Under the pieces are notes generated by a model. The model did not search any database, was not told the DNA's origin, and worked only from the letters and a program-made list of their open reading frames with translations. Positions 23,503-36,305 of a stretch of 64,000 bases of DNA are shown here, in pieces. This DNA is from Piper betle (lineage: Eukaryota; Streptophyta; Magnoliopsida; Piperales; Piperaceae). Within the stretch, counting starts at the first letter, position 1, and each line of letters starts with the position of its first letter. A program made the translations under genes and the position numbers. The stretch is taken from the NCBI GenBank assembly GCA_033002965.1, contig JAURVB010014535.1, positions 62,001 through 126,000 on the forward strand, read 5' to 3'.

Positions 23503-25473
23503 TGCTCGGTAGATCGGAAGCCGACGTCACCATAACCGCCGGCGTCGATCGGCGGCACGCCGGAGATTGGATAAAGTTGGGACCCTTTTAGCCGGCGACG
23601 ACACGGGGAAGAAAATCGATTGAACGGGGGGACTAGATATGGTGTCGGACGAAGTGCGGGCCCGGATGTGGAGCGGTCGGAGTTGACTAATCTTGGCCGT
23701 ACACTTGGTGAACATTGGATACTCTTTTTTCTTCTCCACATTCTAGAAGACTAGAACAATGCCTGCTACATATTTTGTGGCCAATTATTTTTCATAAATT
23801 TTCTCACTATTAAATATATTTATTAAAACAAAATTATAATACAAAATGAAGAATAAATAAGCATGCTTAAATATTTGAAATTGAGAAACAAGTGTGATTC
23901 ATCGTAAATGATAGTGGGATAGTTTCAAAGTAAATAAAATTAAAAGATCATACCTTGTAGCGATTATTTATTGTATTTGAGAAGGAAGAAATTTTGGAAT
24001 TTTAATACCCGAATAGTTTAACTAAAAGTTTTATGCAAAAGATTAATAATAATTTAGTAAGCAAGTTTGATTGCATGTCCTTATAATCTTCTGTATTATC
24101 TTTATTTAACATTTATAAACATGGGTAATGCCCAAATATGTTTATGTAATTTGAGCAAGAAATAAAATTGCTTATATTCTTTTGTTTAAAAAGAAAACTT
24201 AACTATATACTTCATCCTGACCCATTCCAACTCTGCATTATTAGATTTTTCCAAAAAATCTATAGAGTTTGCCAAATGAAGTATTTGGATTAAGCTGCAG
24301 CCAATGAGATACTTTCTTCAAGAGACAACAATGGTTTGCTGTGGATAATTGAATTTTTCTTCTTGCCAATAGTTTTAGATAAGTTCATCCATCTCAAACA
24401 AGGCCCATTAATCCATTCGATAAATTAGCTTAAGAAAATTGTAAGGAGTCGAATAGGATTGTCTACATCGTCAATTGCTTCAAAAACCAGTGGTATAAGT
24501 TTCCACCTTAGATGGCATTCCTTTGAATACACGAGTTACTGTTTCAATTTTTTTCTAAGATCACTGGTTTAAACTATTGGATCTTTCATTACCATTACCG
24601 GTGGCATGAAAGGAGAACATTCATATTCATATGTTCTAATTTTTTACATTTTCTTTTGTGAATGACATCTATACGTTCTATTGATTCATCAAAAATAGTT
24701 TGCGAGCAGTGAAAGAGGCATTTCCAAAGAGTCCGGGGACCCAAAATACGCATGTGTTAAAGTCACCGAGAGCATCAATATCCATGCTCTAAAGATGATA
24801 AGTTATTAAGGAAAATATTAAGTGATTAACATCAATCATGGTTATTTACCGATATCAAGAATGATAAGTTCATTGGCATCAATTATATTCTTCTGGTCAA
24901 AATTACGTTCAAGTTTTTGTTTAATTGATCAAAGGTTTTATTTTTTTGACTGAGCTCACAATTAATCATTTCTCAGAAAAAAATAACATGGTTTCATAGT
25001 CCTGTGTGTGAACTATACCTTATCTTTCTCATCTCCACATTAACTTGCCTCCATTTTTTATGGCCGAAGGCCTGAGAGCATTTTGTTCCTCTCTGTCGGT
25101 GGTTAGTTTCCCATCACCGCCGTTGATGAAAATGATGCGGCACTCTGGTCTCAAAAAGGTAATAGATAACATGAACAGCCCAAGTTCCCAACTTTCGTCT
25201 TACCCAAAGCTTCAATCACGGAAGCTAACTCAAGTACATCCTATGCTCAATCAAAGTACGCAATACAACCTCTGCAAACAGCAGTAAAAAGTAAGATTCA
25301 CCCAGGTTTTACAATGTTACTACCTTCGTGATTTCATCTCCAGCAGTAAAAAAAGCAACATAGGGGGTCATTTTTTAACATATATTATTTTTATGATGTG
25401 AAAGTATGACAGGGTAGGAATAGTAGTGTTGAAAATATAAAAACGGAGGACGGCTTTCAACAAGGGGGAGGGG
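23503..25473. other. Intergenic DNA between divergent genes
   Basis: About 240 bp next to 23,502 is GC-richer and is probably the promoter and leader of the minus-strand gene. The rest is AT-rich. Short ORFs near 25,045 have no family resemblance. I see no RNA gene or intact transposon. Confidence 0.4.
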
Positions 25474-25833
25474 GTGAAGATGGCGGAGGAAGGAAGAAGA
25501 GCTCCACACGGCCTGCTCTTCGCTGTGGTGGTCGGGCTCATGGTGGCGGCACCGACGCTGCTCGACGGCGACGCATTGCTGGAGTCCTTCTCCGGCATAC
25601 TGGGCCCGGTGGGGCTGCTGCTGCTCCCCATCCTCCTCATCCTCGCCATTGCCTTCCTCTCCTCCGACCGCGCCACCACTGTGTCCCGGATCCTCGGCGC
25701 CGCCGGCGAGCCCAACTCGATCCACCACCTCGGTGGCTCCCCGGTCGGCGTCGGCCTCGTTCTCGTCCTCATCCTTTTGCTTCTGTACTACCGTGTCACC
25801 TTGTTCGGATCCGATGATGATTCCGGCAACTAG
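25474..25833 (+). CDS. Small two- or three-pass membrane protein, 119 aa
   Basis: This is an intact single-exon GC-rich ORF. Hydrophobic segments are at about residues 13-29 (GLLFAVVVGLMVAAP), 42-63 (LGPVGLLLLPILLILAIAFLS) and 88-105 (GGSPVGVGLVLVLILLLLYY). The tail FGSDDDSGN is acidic. The second methionine (residue 3, MAEEG) has the better start context (gaagATGGCG), so the protein may begin at 25,480. The GGSPVGV...LLLYYR motif recurs in small uncharacterised plant membrane proteins, as I recall. No function can be assigned. Confidence 0.75.
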   Translation: MKMAEEGRRAPHGLLFAVVVGLMVAAPTLLDGDALLESFSGILGPVGLLLLPILLILAIAFLSSDRATTVSRILGAAGEPNSIHHLGGSPVGVGLVLVLILLLLYYRVTLFGSDDDSGN

Positions 25834-26727
25834 AGATTTGTAGTTGTTTGTGGCAGGTGGGGGGTTGGTGAGATGATGCAATATTTTACAAATATGAAAT
25901 ATGGGTATTTGGGGGTTCAGATGTATTGTCTTCTTGTTTCTCGTATTCAAAGTATTTGTCTATTTTAAAGCAACCTTATTCAAAGTTTTCACTTGTACTT
26001 TTAATGCAGTTATTATTCATAAATTTTAGCCTTGTATTTTCAATGGTTCTACTTTCCATGGAAGAAGATGGTTAGCAAATACAGAAAGCATTCTCAACGC
26101 TCATCTCATTTTTCTCATTTGCATACACAGATACCGAAGAGGTAGATTTTCAGCAACTGATAACCAGTTGGCCATGGGAGAGCTTAGATTCGTTTGGCCA
26201 ATGAAATTGTGAAGAATGCATTTTGTTAAGTGCGAAATCATATCTTAACTAGCAATTGAGAAACGGTAAAATGCGATTGCAGCAAGCAAGCAGGGAATTT
26301 ACAAGAGCTACAATGCATATTATTGTTGCGGCAAAACCATCAAAAATTAAATATACCATGCTCCCAGTATTTTCTCTCAATCAGCAGTTCAACAAGAGTC
26401 TCTATAGGCCCGCATGCAGAAAAAATAACTATGAGAGAAGTTTGCTTAAGAAATCCCTGATGAATTTGAACCTGTTATCCATCAGCTCCCAGTCTCTACA
26501 TTGAAATTCAAATATGTTTACTTCCCTACAAGCAACACGAACGATAAGAAATTTTGGTGTATATTGCTCCTGCTCCCTATTCAACATTGAAGCCGATGTA
26601 CAGAACACTAAAACATCATATACGGGCAATGTAATGACGATCAGGAAAACAGCAAAATGGTAAGGAAAGCCACAAAGACATGGCCGCATATCACAGAGAT
26701 TGCACCCATAAAAGTCCGATCTCTTTC
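25834..26727. other. 3' flanks of two convergent genes
   Basis: The region lies between the stop of the small membrane protein and the stop of the DnaJ gene and should contain both 3' untranslated regions. A 100-codon ORF on the minus strand directly after the DnaJ stop has no family resemblance and is probably untranslated. Confidence 0.4.
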
Positions 26728-27787
26728 TCACGAAGCTTCAGCACTGAAGCTCTGCAACTTGTCACAGTGAGGAGTTGGGTAGTTTCTGGCCCATTGGCGT
26801 CTTTGTAGCTCCATATGACAGAAACGCCTGAGAAAAACCTTATAGTCTCTGATCACTTGATGCTCAAGGTCAGCCCTAGCAGGGCTTCCTTCTGAAAAAT
26901 GCTCATCAAAATCTTGTGATTTCACATAAAACTCCACTCCATATTTCTCAGTTACCTTTGGAATCTGATGGGAATAAGTCTTCTGCAAAGTGTACTCTGG
27001 CTCAGAAAAAGGTAAATATGCAAGTAAGATAATAGCTATAATCGGCAGAAGCTGAACCAAAGCCAGTATATTAAAACTTCCTCCATTAGCACTCTCCCTG
27101 TTCTCTGCTCCCATCCCTCTGGCTCTGTAGACATTAGCAGTTCTAAAAATATTAGGGTTGGAGCCATAGAAAAATGACCGGAAAATCTCATCAGCGTCAA
27201 TGTTATCCTCAAAGTCATGTCCATGCCGCCACCTCCTTCTAACATTATGTTGCTGGTTGTATTCAAACTCATCTACTAAACCCGTCTGATCATATTGCCT
27301 TCTTGATTCATCCTCGCTCAGACACTTAAAAGCCTTTGAAACCTTCTTAAAAGCCTCCTCTGCGCCTGGCGCTCTGTTCTTGTCAGGGTGGACATTGAGA
27401 GATAACTTACGATAGGCTTTCCTGATCTCCTCAACAGAACAACTCTTCTCTAGGCCAAGAATCGCATAATAATCTTTGTGCCTCTTTAACTTCACGCACA
27501 ATTTTAACATGCTCTTCACTGCAAATTTGATCACCATTTTGCAAGCTAGATGAAGGCCTAGAAGATGAACCTTTCATATCTTGCCCAACATTCTCTTCCT
27601 TGATAGAAGAAGCAGGTGAATTCGAATCCAATGCCTCGCAAGCCGCCAAAAGAGCATCCACTGGTAAATTAGAATCCAGGCGCTTCGCAATATTGATAAA
27701 TTTCAAAGCCCTTTGCTTGTCACCAGAAGCAATCGCCGATTCAGCTTTCTTCACACACCTCACAGCCTCATCCTTATTACCATCCAT
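26728..27787 (-). CDS. DnaJ/HSP40 co-chaperone with DUF1977 (DNAJB12/DJC49-type), one frameshift
   Basis: Two overlapping frames together give a typical ER-membrane DnaJ protein of about 352 aa. The first frame begins MDGNKDEAVRCVKKAE (residues 1-101). The second supplies the J domain (about 104-170: KDYYAILGLE..., with the essential HPD at about 133-135), a transmembrane helix (about 231-250, ALVQLLPIIAIILLAYL) and the C-terminal DUF1977 region. Family members bind HSP70 on the cytosolic face of the ER. The frame changes at 27,483-27,485, where one extra G separates ...VREVK from RHKDYY. No intron signal fits such a short gap. It is either a true one-base insertion, which would remove the J domain, or a consensus error. 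The start is placed at the second Met of the ORF, which matches the family. Confidence 0.85.
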
Positions 27788-28345
27788 GGCGATCAATCAG
27801 AAGCTTACACAGTTTCTACATACAAACCCAATGACAGAAATTCGAGAACACCCGGCACCGATCACAACAAAGATCACACCACCAATAAAAAATTTGACCA
27901 AAGATTAACCCTTCACCTCAATCTATCCAACAACAACAAGTCTAAATGCAACCTTATCATCCCCAATCTCTTAATTTTACCAAATAATCTTACACCATTT
28001 ATCACATCTGACACAAATTAATCAACAACAACATCAGATCCAGGCAAAATCCAGTTAAACAGGGCCAACTGAATCCAAAATCGAGAATTCAGCCCCGATT
28101 AGCAACAAACCCAAGAATCAGACTGCCGTGGATTACACCAACTATAAGTGATCAAAACAATCAACCAAACATGACACTATCAACCCAATTCAACGCGATG
28201 AAGAAAGAATATGAAGTCGGAAACGGAAAGACAAGGGCTTTCGGAAGTATACCGGCGGCAAGGCGTAGTCGGAGCTGAAGAAAAACCCCGACCGATGGTC
28301 AGGAAGACGAAGGGCCACGATTTAGGACTTGTATATATTCTCCTC
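27788..28345 (-). promoter_or_regulatory. Leader, probable leader intron and promoter of the DnaJ gene
   Basis: On the minus strand a TATATAC word at about 28,331-28,338 is followed by a pyrimidine-rich leader with a possible donor (CCGCCG|gtatac, about 28,250). A possible acceptor (tttgtatgtag) lies about 30 bp upstream of the start codon. This suggests a leader intron of about 430 bp, common in plant housekeeping genes. It is inferred from splice-like words only. Confidence 0.4.
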
Positions 28346-31254
28346 TTGTGACGGAGAAATATGTTAATGACAATAAAGGACCTCACTTTAACCTCTAACA
28401 TTTCTTTCCTTTGCTTTTTTTTTTTAAAAAAATTCATTGTTTTTTTTATAAATAAATAATTTTTTGTTAAAATTATACTCTGAAAATTTTTTTACCTTTT
28501 TATTTACTTATTGATGGTTATTTAGGTGAGTTTAGACCTTGTATCTTAGGCTCTAAATGGTTATCTAATTTACCGATTTATTAACCATCCCTAATTAAAT
28601 GAAACAAAAATAGTGAAGGCCTTATTCACATTATAATATAAATGGTTAAGAACGTGGTTAATTTAGTCGAATGGATTTTAAATATAAATGACATTGATAG
28701 AAGCCTCTGTCACAACTGATCACCAATTTAACCTAATATTAATTAATTATCTTATATATAAATATAAAACTCATTTTTACCTCAACTTTAATTTTAAAAT
28801 TTTTAACTATTCAAGAATCAATTTGATGAATTTATAAATTTAGATTATTTATTTACTTATTTCATAAATTATAATAGTAAATTAACATAGTTTAGATGGT
28901 TAGAACACTTATAATTTGTAAATGAAAAAGTGTTTTAGATAACATAACTTTTAACCAACTTAATAAAGTTAGTTTATGATATATAATTGTTTGTCCAACC
29001 CATGTGATTGAACCAAGTGATCAAACCCCCTGGTCAAGCGTATGCTTTTATACTTAGCCATCACCTAAGAAATAATCTACGATGGTTCCAAAATCAAAGG
29101 TTTGATAAAAAGGAGCAGATAAGAGGAGGTAAGTGAAGATTTTAGGCCATCAAATACGAAACCAACTAAGGCGGAAGAAGGGAGGTGTGGCTTCTATAAA
29201 TACTTCATGACAAATTTGTGAAAGGGGGGCTCGTATGTTGAAAGTAGGAAAAGAGAAAAAAAGAAAGCAAGATGGAAGACGAGAAAGAAGGAAAAGGAGC
29301 CCCTCGTCAAAGATTCATCTCTCACGACTCCTTAGCCCACTCGTGCAGAGCTTGGAGTGCCTCTGATGGAACCCAGCCGAGAACCACCATCGTTGATAAC
29401 CACTTTCGCTGGAAAAAGACAAGAAAAGCCCCTTGTCAGATTAAGAAATAACATCAAGTAGCTACCTTATCGGTGTGCGTCCGACTAGCCCAGTTTGCCT
29501 CTGGCCACACCACAACTTCTACTAAGTTCCCCTCACAGGCAAGAACAAAACCCATCTGAGAGCGACCAATTGGAGGTGCCTCTAGCCACCGGATCACCAC
29601 CAAAAGTTTCATTGATCCTAGATCCACTGATCTGGGCAATCACCGCGAGCCTTAGTTGTTGAAAACACATTCATCGGAGCCACCAAAGCCGCCACTACAC
29701 CACCTGAGAAGTTAGGCCTATAAGGCCCATTTATGCTAGTTTGTGTTCTTGTGTCCCACGAATTGACTGCAAAGCCAGATTGCATCCGTGACTCGCTCGA
29801 CCCAAATTCTAGTCGGCACACCGAACACCACCTTCAGGCAAGTGCACCCAAATTTTTTGGAGCTCACTTATGCCACCCCGTCTAGCCAAACATTTATTCT
29901 ACATTGAACCAACCCGAAACTATCTAGTTCAGTTTATTATCTTTCCAAAAATATTTGAAGGCCTTCCATACCTCAAATCGAGGTGAAACTGGCACCCCAC
30001 CCTTTTTGGATACTTCGGACATAATGGTAAGATTATTTTGAAGATTTGAAAAAAAGGGATAAACCAGGAGTTGAAGTTAACAAAGGCGGACTAATTCAAA
30101 AAGTGGCAAAATTCACTATTTGGTATAAATTATAAAAATTAAGGAGAATTACAAATTTGTGGTTATTTATCCACTGTGAACTGACTTAAGGATTTAAATT
30201 AAAACCCTAAGGAATCACGGAAGAAATATTAGGTGTTATTCATCGCACTCGACATTTTATTTTTATCTTGCACAATTTCTTTGCACGACAAAGGTGTCAT
30301 ATTGGTCCTACCAAACCCAATTATTGATTCGAAGAAAAGACTAATCGTGGAGGTGGCAATCTTGTACCTGAACAATAATTATTAACCAATTTGACTATAT
30401 ATAAAATGGTGAAAACTTAGTTAAGGTAGATTCTTATAAACTTACAATAAAAAGGTGAAAACTTAGTTAAGGTAGATTCTTATAAACTTGGTTAATGATT
30501 TAGTTGGAGTAAAAAAATTATAAATAGTAAATAGTCATGAAAATGTTATCGAGCAAACTGTAATCAAGCCATTTATTATCTTATGTTTGTGTTAGTATAC
30601 TAACTATATGGTATATTCTTATAATAAAAGGCAGGAGAGTGTTTACAAGATGTAGGAGATACGCTTAATAGTAATTATTTTATTTATCTAACAAAACTGA
30701 AATTTAATTGATCTTTTAAAAAGATTTTTTGCTTGTTTATTGAGAAGTATTCCAAGCAAGTATGTCTAGATTATATAACAAAAAATTTCTAGTAATTAGC
30801 CTAATCTTGATAAAATAATACAAAAAATATATATAAGTACTTTGATTAACCCGTTTGAGTTTTTACATTCAATTGAGAAATAAATTTGTTATATTTTAAA
30901 CAATAATAACAATTTATTAATAAATATATATAATAAAATGTTAATTAGACTATTTGAGTTGAATTAAACATCTTATAAAATTTCAAAAATACAACAAACT
31001 CAAATTTTAAACTTAGCCAAGTATAACCCTAAATACTTAATCTTGTTTAAAATTGGTCAAATTATAAATTATTATATATATAATTAATATTTTGATAGAT
31101 TTTTATGTCGTGTAAATTATTGTTATTATTATTATATATACATATATTTAATTTTATTATTATTATTTTTTCATAACAAAGACGCAAAGTTTTTTATCCT
31201 TTTTAAGTTGAAGTGATGGTATAGAAGTTGTCGCCGTTGCTGGTCTTGGATCCC
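28346..31254. other. Intergenic DNA with an unexplained GC-richer island
   Basis: Mostly AT-rich. An island at about 29,250-29,900 has normal GC and two overlapping minus-strand frames of 60-67 codons, including PEANWASRTHTDK and GRSQMGFVLACEGN; I recognise no family. A perfect 36-bp direct repeat lies at 30,408-30,443 and 30,454-30,489. The last 150 bp is the presumed promoter of the EID1-like gene. Confidence 0.4.
30408..30489 (+). repeat. Short tandem duplication (36-bp unit, 46-bp period)
   Basis: The unit starting ggtgaaaacttag and ending cttataaactt occurs twice without mismatch at 30,408-30,443 and 30,454-30,489, with 10 bp of A-rich DNA between the copies. Confidence 0.85.
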
Positions 31255-32181
31255 ATGTCGGGGCCGTCCATCTTCCATCTCTCCGACGACCTCCTCCTCA
31301 AGATCCTCTTCAAGGTCGATGGCGACGGCGACCCGCGCCACTGGCCCCGCCTCGCCTCCGTCTGCACCCGCCTCTCCGCCCCTCGTCCGCTCCGCCTGCT
31401 ACCCACACAAGTGCCGCCGCTCCATCCCCGCCGCTGTCGCCAACCTCCTCCCCGTCGACCCCCTCCGCCGCCGCACTGGTGGTCGTCGCTTCACAAGGTC
31501 GCCGTCTGCTGCCCTGGCCTCCTCCACGCCGGCGTCCTCCTCGACCACTCCGACTTGGGGCTCGAGCGCGACATCGGCCCGGACCACTCCTTCCCCTCCC
31601 AGCGCCGCCGCCGCCGCCCCCCTCCGCCGGCGCTTCCTCTTCCTCCTCCTCCTGGTCTCTGCTTGACGATCTCTTCCCGGAGGGTCTCTACGACCACTCC
31701 GAATCGGCGATCCCAGCAACGACAGCCGCCGCCGCCGGTGGCACCGAGTCGAAGAAGCGCCACCGGCGGCCGGCCCGCGGTCCGGCCGGAGCCCATCCGG
31801 CGAGAGGCGCGTGGAACCTAAGCAGAGAGGAGGGGAACAAGCTGCTTGCGAGCCGCTTCCGAGGGGACGCGCTCTACATCTGTGGCTGGCCCGGGTGCGT
31901 CCATGGCGAGGAGAAGCGCAAGTACATGGTTTTCCGGGGCGTCTTCAAGAACTTCCAGCGGTCGGGGGTGTGGAGGGCGATCAAGGACGGCAACCGGGCC
32001 AAGCTCCGGCTCGGTTGCGCTTTCTGCGACTCTGGGGAGACCTACGACCTGCTCTCGGCGTTCTGCGCTCCGGCGGATGTTCGGGTGCTACCACGACGAC
32101 GGCGAGCCGGTGGTGCGGGCCTACGTCTGCGAGAACGGCCATGTCTCCGGCGCTTGGACTGATCGGCCCATGTATAGTTGA
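31255..32181 (+). CDS. EID1: EID1-like phytochrome A-associated F-box protein, with four frameshifts
   Basis: EID1 is the F-box subunit of an SCF ubiquitin ligase that dampens phytochrome A signalling. The locus spans 309 codons on one uninterrupted exon, as in the family (Arabidopsis EID1 is about 336 aa). The conserved protein moves between frames: FHLSDDLLLKILFKV (F-box) in frame a; RSACYPHKCRRSIPAAVANL in frame b; SLHKVAVCCPGLLHAGVLL in frame a; LSREEGNKLLASRFRGD and YICGWPGCVHGEEKRKYM in frame c; then FGCYHDDGEPVV and VCENGHVSGAWTDRPMYS in frame a. The shifts are at a C-run (31,379-31,382), about 31,455-31,475, the CCG/C-run at 31,601-31,625, and 32,066-32,068. They sum to zero and every conserved block survives. 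That means very recent decay or consensus errors in GC-rich DNA. As written, the longest product stops at 31,821. Confidence 0.88.
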
Positions 32182-33000
32182 TCGATCCGTGAATGATGCA
32201 GATTTGATAATTGGTGTTCGTCAGATATTGTTGGCTGGTAGATTGGTGATCTTTCTTAATCATGTTGTTGTGTTTGTTGTAGTTGTAGTAAAAGTTAGGG
32301 ATTGGTGTAGGTTGCTTCTATTACTCTCCTATATATTGTCTCGATAAAAGCTAGATTCATAGCTCGATTCGAAGTCATATGAAACTATGGTACAGATATG
32401 AATATATGATTGGCGTTTCTTCCATTGTTTGTGATTGTTCTTATAATAAGGTGGTGATTGGTCTAGAAATGCTTCTATTGGTTTCTTTGCTGTATGTTTG
32501 TTCTTGTTGTATTAAACTTAGTGATTGGCATAAAATGCTTCTCTTATTTTCCTTGATGATCTGTTCAGTGGTGTATCGGATTTAAAGCTCGATAAAAACT
32601 AGATTCGAAGTTCCACTGGTAGTCTAATGAAAGAATACAGATTGTGATGATTTATCTTTGATGGTAAATCAATACACTTTTATTAGTTTCTTTTATGTTC
32701 TTCTTATAGTGATTATTTTTGGCTTTTTGGATTTAGATTTGGCCGAAATTCATCTTGATAAAAAGGTAGATTTGAAGTTTCGACTAGTAGTCATGTGAAA
32801 CTATACTGATATGGTTTATATTTCTTCAATGGTTTGCCAATACGGATATGATCGGCATTTCTTCCATAGTTGGCTGATCTAGTAATCTTTCATTTCTTTT
32901 ACAGAGAGATAGTCATCTTTCTCTGCCACCTTACTTTTCTCGTTCTTGTAGTTAACTTGTGATTGGTGTAGAATACTTCTAGTAGTTGATACTTGTATGA
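32182..33000 (+). repeat. EID1 3' flank with degenerate internal repeats
   Basis: Downstream of the stop, two word groups recur. One is gataaaa-ctagattcgaag...gtcat-tgaaactat, near 32,345, 32,590 and 32,757. The other is gtgattggtgtag-aatgcttctatt, near 32,295, 32,452, 32,520 and 32,951. They appear to be decayed tandem repeats with a unit of roughly 165-245 bp. No coding sequence is visible. Confidence 0.55.
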
Positions 33001-36000
33001 TCTAGTAGTTGAGATAGTTGTTGCATTTAGATCGTTTATATTGCTTTGTGCAAAACGAAGTGGAAAAGTTTTAGGTTGACCTTTCTAATTGTAAGATCAT
33101 AGATAATGAAATGAAGCTTCAATTTTATGAAATGAGAATTGCTTGAGAAACATTATTAAGTCTATTTTGATAGAAAAATCTGTAACTAGATTACCTGATT
33201 TGTTTCTACATGCATGGATGACAAATAAACAATCCAGTGGATGACATTATCATTAGCAAGCTCAAAGCAATAATATCTTTTATGAACTCTTAGAAGCAAT
33301 TCCACTTGATGATGTTTGTCCTTGAAGCAAAAGCTATTTATGTGACTACGTTGTTTTCCTCGGGTGTGTCTTTAGGAGATGGTTTTCTTGGGACATTTTT
33401 TCTATGAGCTGCTCTTCCTGAAATGTGATTTGTTGTCTATAATTAGCTCATTTTGAAACAGAATAACTGTTAATGCAAAGTTTAGATCCCATTATAATCT
33501 ATTGAATGGGGTGTTCAATTTTATTTTCTACATTTTGAATGGAAAGATGGTACATTTGAGCTTCATCAGTACAATTTTCCCTCTTATGCATTTTGTGATT
33601 TGTTGACATCTTGTGGTTCTTGAGTACCACTCATTTTAGATTTTATTATGGAATAAGTCATTGTAGGTATTTCCTCTCGAGTCTGAAGACATTTTCCATC
33701 ATTCTTTTTTATGAAAGTTGAAAAAACCCTGTGAATTTTTCCCAGGCTGTTGAGAAATTTCAGTAAAATTGTATAAATATTTTGCTCAGTTTTGAAGGGT
33801 ATTGTTTTGAATCTCTTGGTGTCATGTATTTAATTAGATTATTAGTTGCTTCTACTTTCTACCCATGGCTTTTTTTTTCTGAATACAAACCTCTTCTTCT
33901 TTAACCAAAGACTTTGCTTAATGCTCTCCTCCACTTGTTCCTTCTTGCATGTGAAAAACAGGAGCATTTTATTTCTGCAAAATTGCACAGCTTTACTCCA
34001 AAGTTAGGCAGATGGATTAGTTGCACCGAAAAACCTGACTTTGTCCTCCCGGACAGCGTTGGAAATGAATAGATTTTTGGACAGCTTTTGATGGAGTCTT
34101 AATTGCTTGTACTTACTGATGATGAGATGCTTGCAATGGCATTTTGCTATATTGAATATATATGCGTATTCATAGCTAATCCCAACATTTGGAGGTGGTT
34201 GTCTCGGTCAACTGTCGACTGCTTTATACTCGCCTTAGTTTTAGTTCCATGAACCTTACCAACGAACGGTGGACCACACACTAGCCTCTGGCACCTGTAC
34301 CCTCATACAATTGAATTGAATGGACTCCTCAATGACAATAGGATGATAAGATAAATTATTTTTCGACTTGCAATCGAAAATTCCCTATTGGTAAAAAATG
34401 AAAAATAATGTGGAATTTTCTTATATGGATCGTAGATGATAATGTTATTGATCAATACCACTTAATTTAACGTTTATAAGCTGTTTTATATTTTATCACT
34501 GTGATGTTATAAAACTTTGAAATATTTGTGTTGTATGTATAAACTTTAAAAGTAAAGATATGGGTTAATTTAATACACGCTGAAATTGCCTCTAATTCAT
34601 ACCAATTTAAACTACGTTGAAAATTTTTATAGAATTATCATATTAACATCATTATTTATCTGTCTCCAAAATGAAATAAACTCATCATTTAACGCTGCAT
34701 CTATGTCTTCTTCCATAAGTAATATATTAAACACACAAAATTAACTTTTTTAAAGTTATTTGGACAAATTTGAGCATTCTCAATTATCAATTAGTTACTA
34801 TTCTCAATCAAGATCCAATTTTTCTGTAAAATTGTAACATTAATAATAACAATTTAACCCCTTCAAATTAAAATGCTATGAGCTTTTTTTTCACTTGTAG
34901 TATTATATTTTATTTTTTCATTAAATTATGATTATTTTTTACCCCCAATAACCCTAATTTGACCGTAATAATAATAATAATAATAATAATAATTTTCATG
35001 AGTAAGTAAATGATAAAATTTGATTCCACTCAAATTATATATGCTAAAAAATATTAAATTTACATATTAACAGAAGTAATTTAGGATTTTTATATATTTT
35101 TAAATTTGCATGCCCATCATTTATAATATAAATATTAAAATTTCATTCAAATTAAAAAAAATTTATTAATAAAAAATAATCAACTATAAGGTTGAATAGT
35201 CAATAATACCCCTAGGACCGATAAATAACTAAATATGCATTAGTTACACTAGTCTATTGCTAAAATGTCAAAATTGTCATTGACAATGCATAACACTATC
35301 ACTAGTGATGATATTTAAAAGGAGATACTTTATTTACACTCTTAGACCTATATTGGGGGTAAAAACTATCACAAATGACAATATTTAATAAGAAATAATA
35401 CGTTTACACCATGTCATTTATATTAGCTGTTAGACTTTTATTAGATTAATTAATACAATTCTTTATTAATATTTATTTAAAATAAATTTCTATTAATTTT
35501 TTATGGCGAATTAAAATTAGAACCTCGCATATTTAAAAATGTTTTTATATAAACATTGTTTTTGAAAATAAAAATTTTCTATTAAAATTAACCAAATATT
35601 CGTTATATGAACTTAGAAATTAAAATTAATTACTATTAAAAAATTTATTTGGTATACTATTATTATGATATACACGTACTCTTATTAATAAAGATTAAAA
35701 GTATGAGAATTGTCAATCATAATACAAGAAAAAATAAAAAAACCCCATTAATTCGAATTTTGTTTACTTTAATTTTTAAAAAATAATAATAAAATATTTT
35801 TTATGTTAAAAGGTGTTAGGTTGCTAATTAATCTTAGTTTTTAACTTCTTATTAATGAGAGTTGGTTCAAATTATCTTAAAAATATATAATAAAAAAATT
35901 AAATAATTATAATTTATATATTTATTTAAATAATATATATCCTTAAAATTTATATGCAAAATTAAAATTTGTTAAGGATAGACTTGCATAACTTGCCTCA

Positions 36001-36219
36001 TTATATATAATCCCGCTCCGCAACAACCAAGTTTTTTTATGTTAATTCAAATTAGAAGATTGGGTTTATTTATTTATTTATTTATTTTTATTATTTTAAA
36101 ATAAAAATTAGAAAAATAATTTGTACTAAATTATCCCAACCGTCCACTTTCTGTCCATCTTACTACAAAAAAGAAAACAAAAAAATAAGAAATAAAAAAA
36201 AGAAAAAGAAAATCTTCCA
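33001..36219. other. AT-rich intergenic DNA
   Basis: No gene was recognised. The region holds an (ATA)n tract at 34,966-34,992 and a (TTTA)n tract at 36,066-36,089. The part at 34,300-36,100 is extremely AT-rich. The final 90 bp, with a TCTCTCCTCC pyrimidine stretch, is the likely leader of the RFI2-like gene. Confidence 0.45.
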
Positions 36220-36305
36220 TTGTCTGGTCGAAATCTCACACCCCAATTTCTCTCCTCCTACCCTTCTTCCCCAAAAGCTTCAATCTTTATCCGAACAAAC
36301 CAGAG

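Noticed and set aside
22841..23535. Plus-strand ORFs of 144-204 codons
   Set aside because: Antisense shadows of exon 1 of the unknown two-exon gene.
26429..26731. 100-codon ORF following the DnaJ stop
   Set aside because: No family resemblance; its position fits the DnaJ 3' untranslated region.
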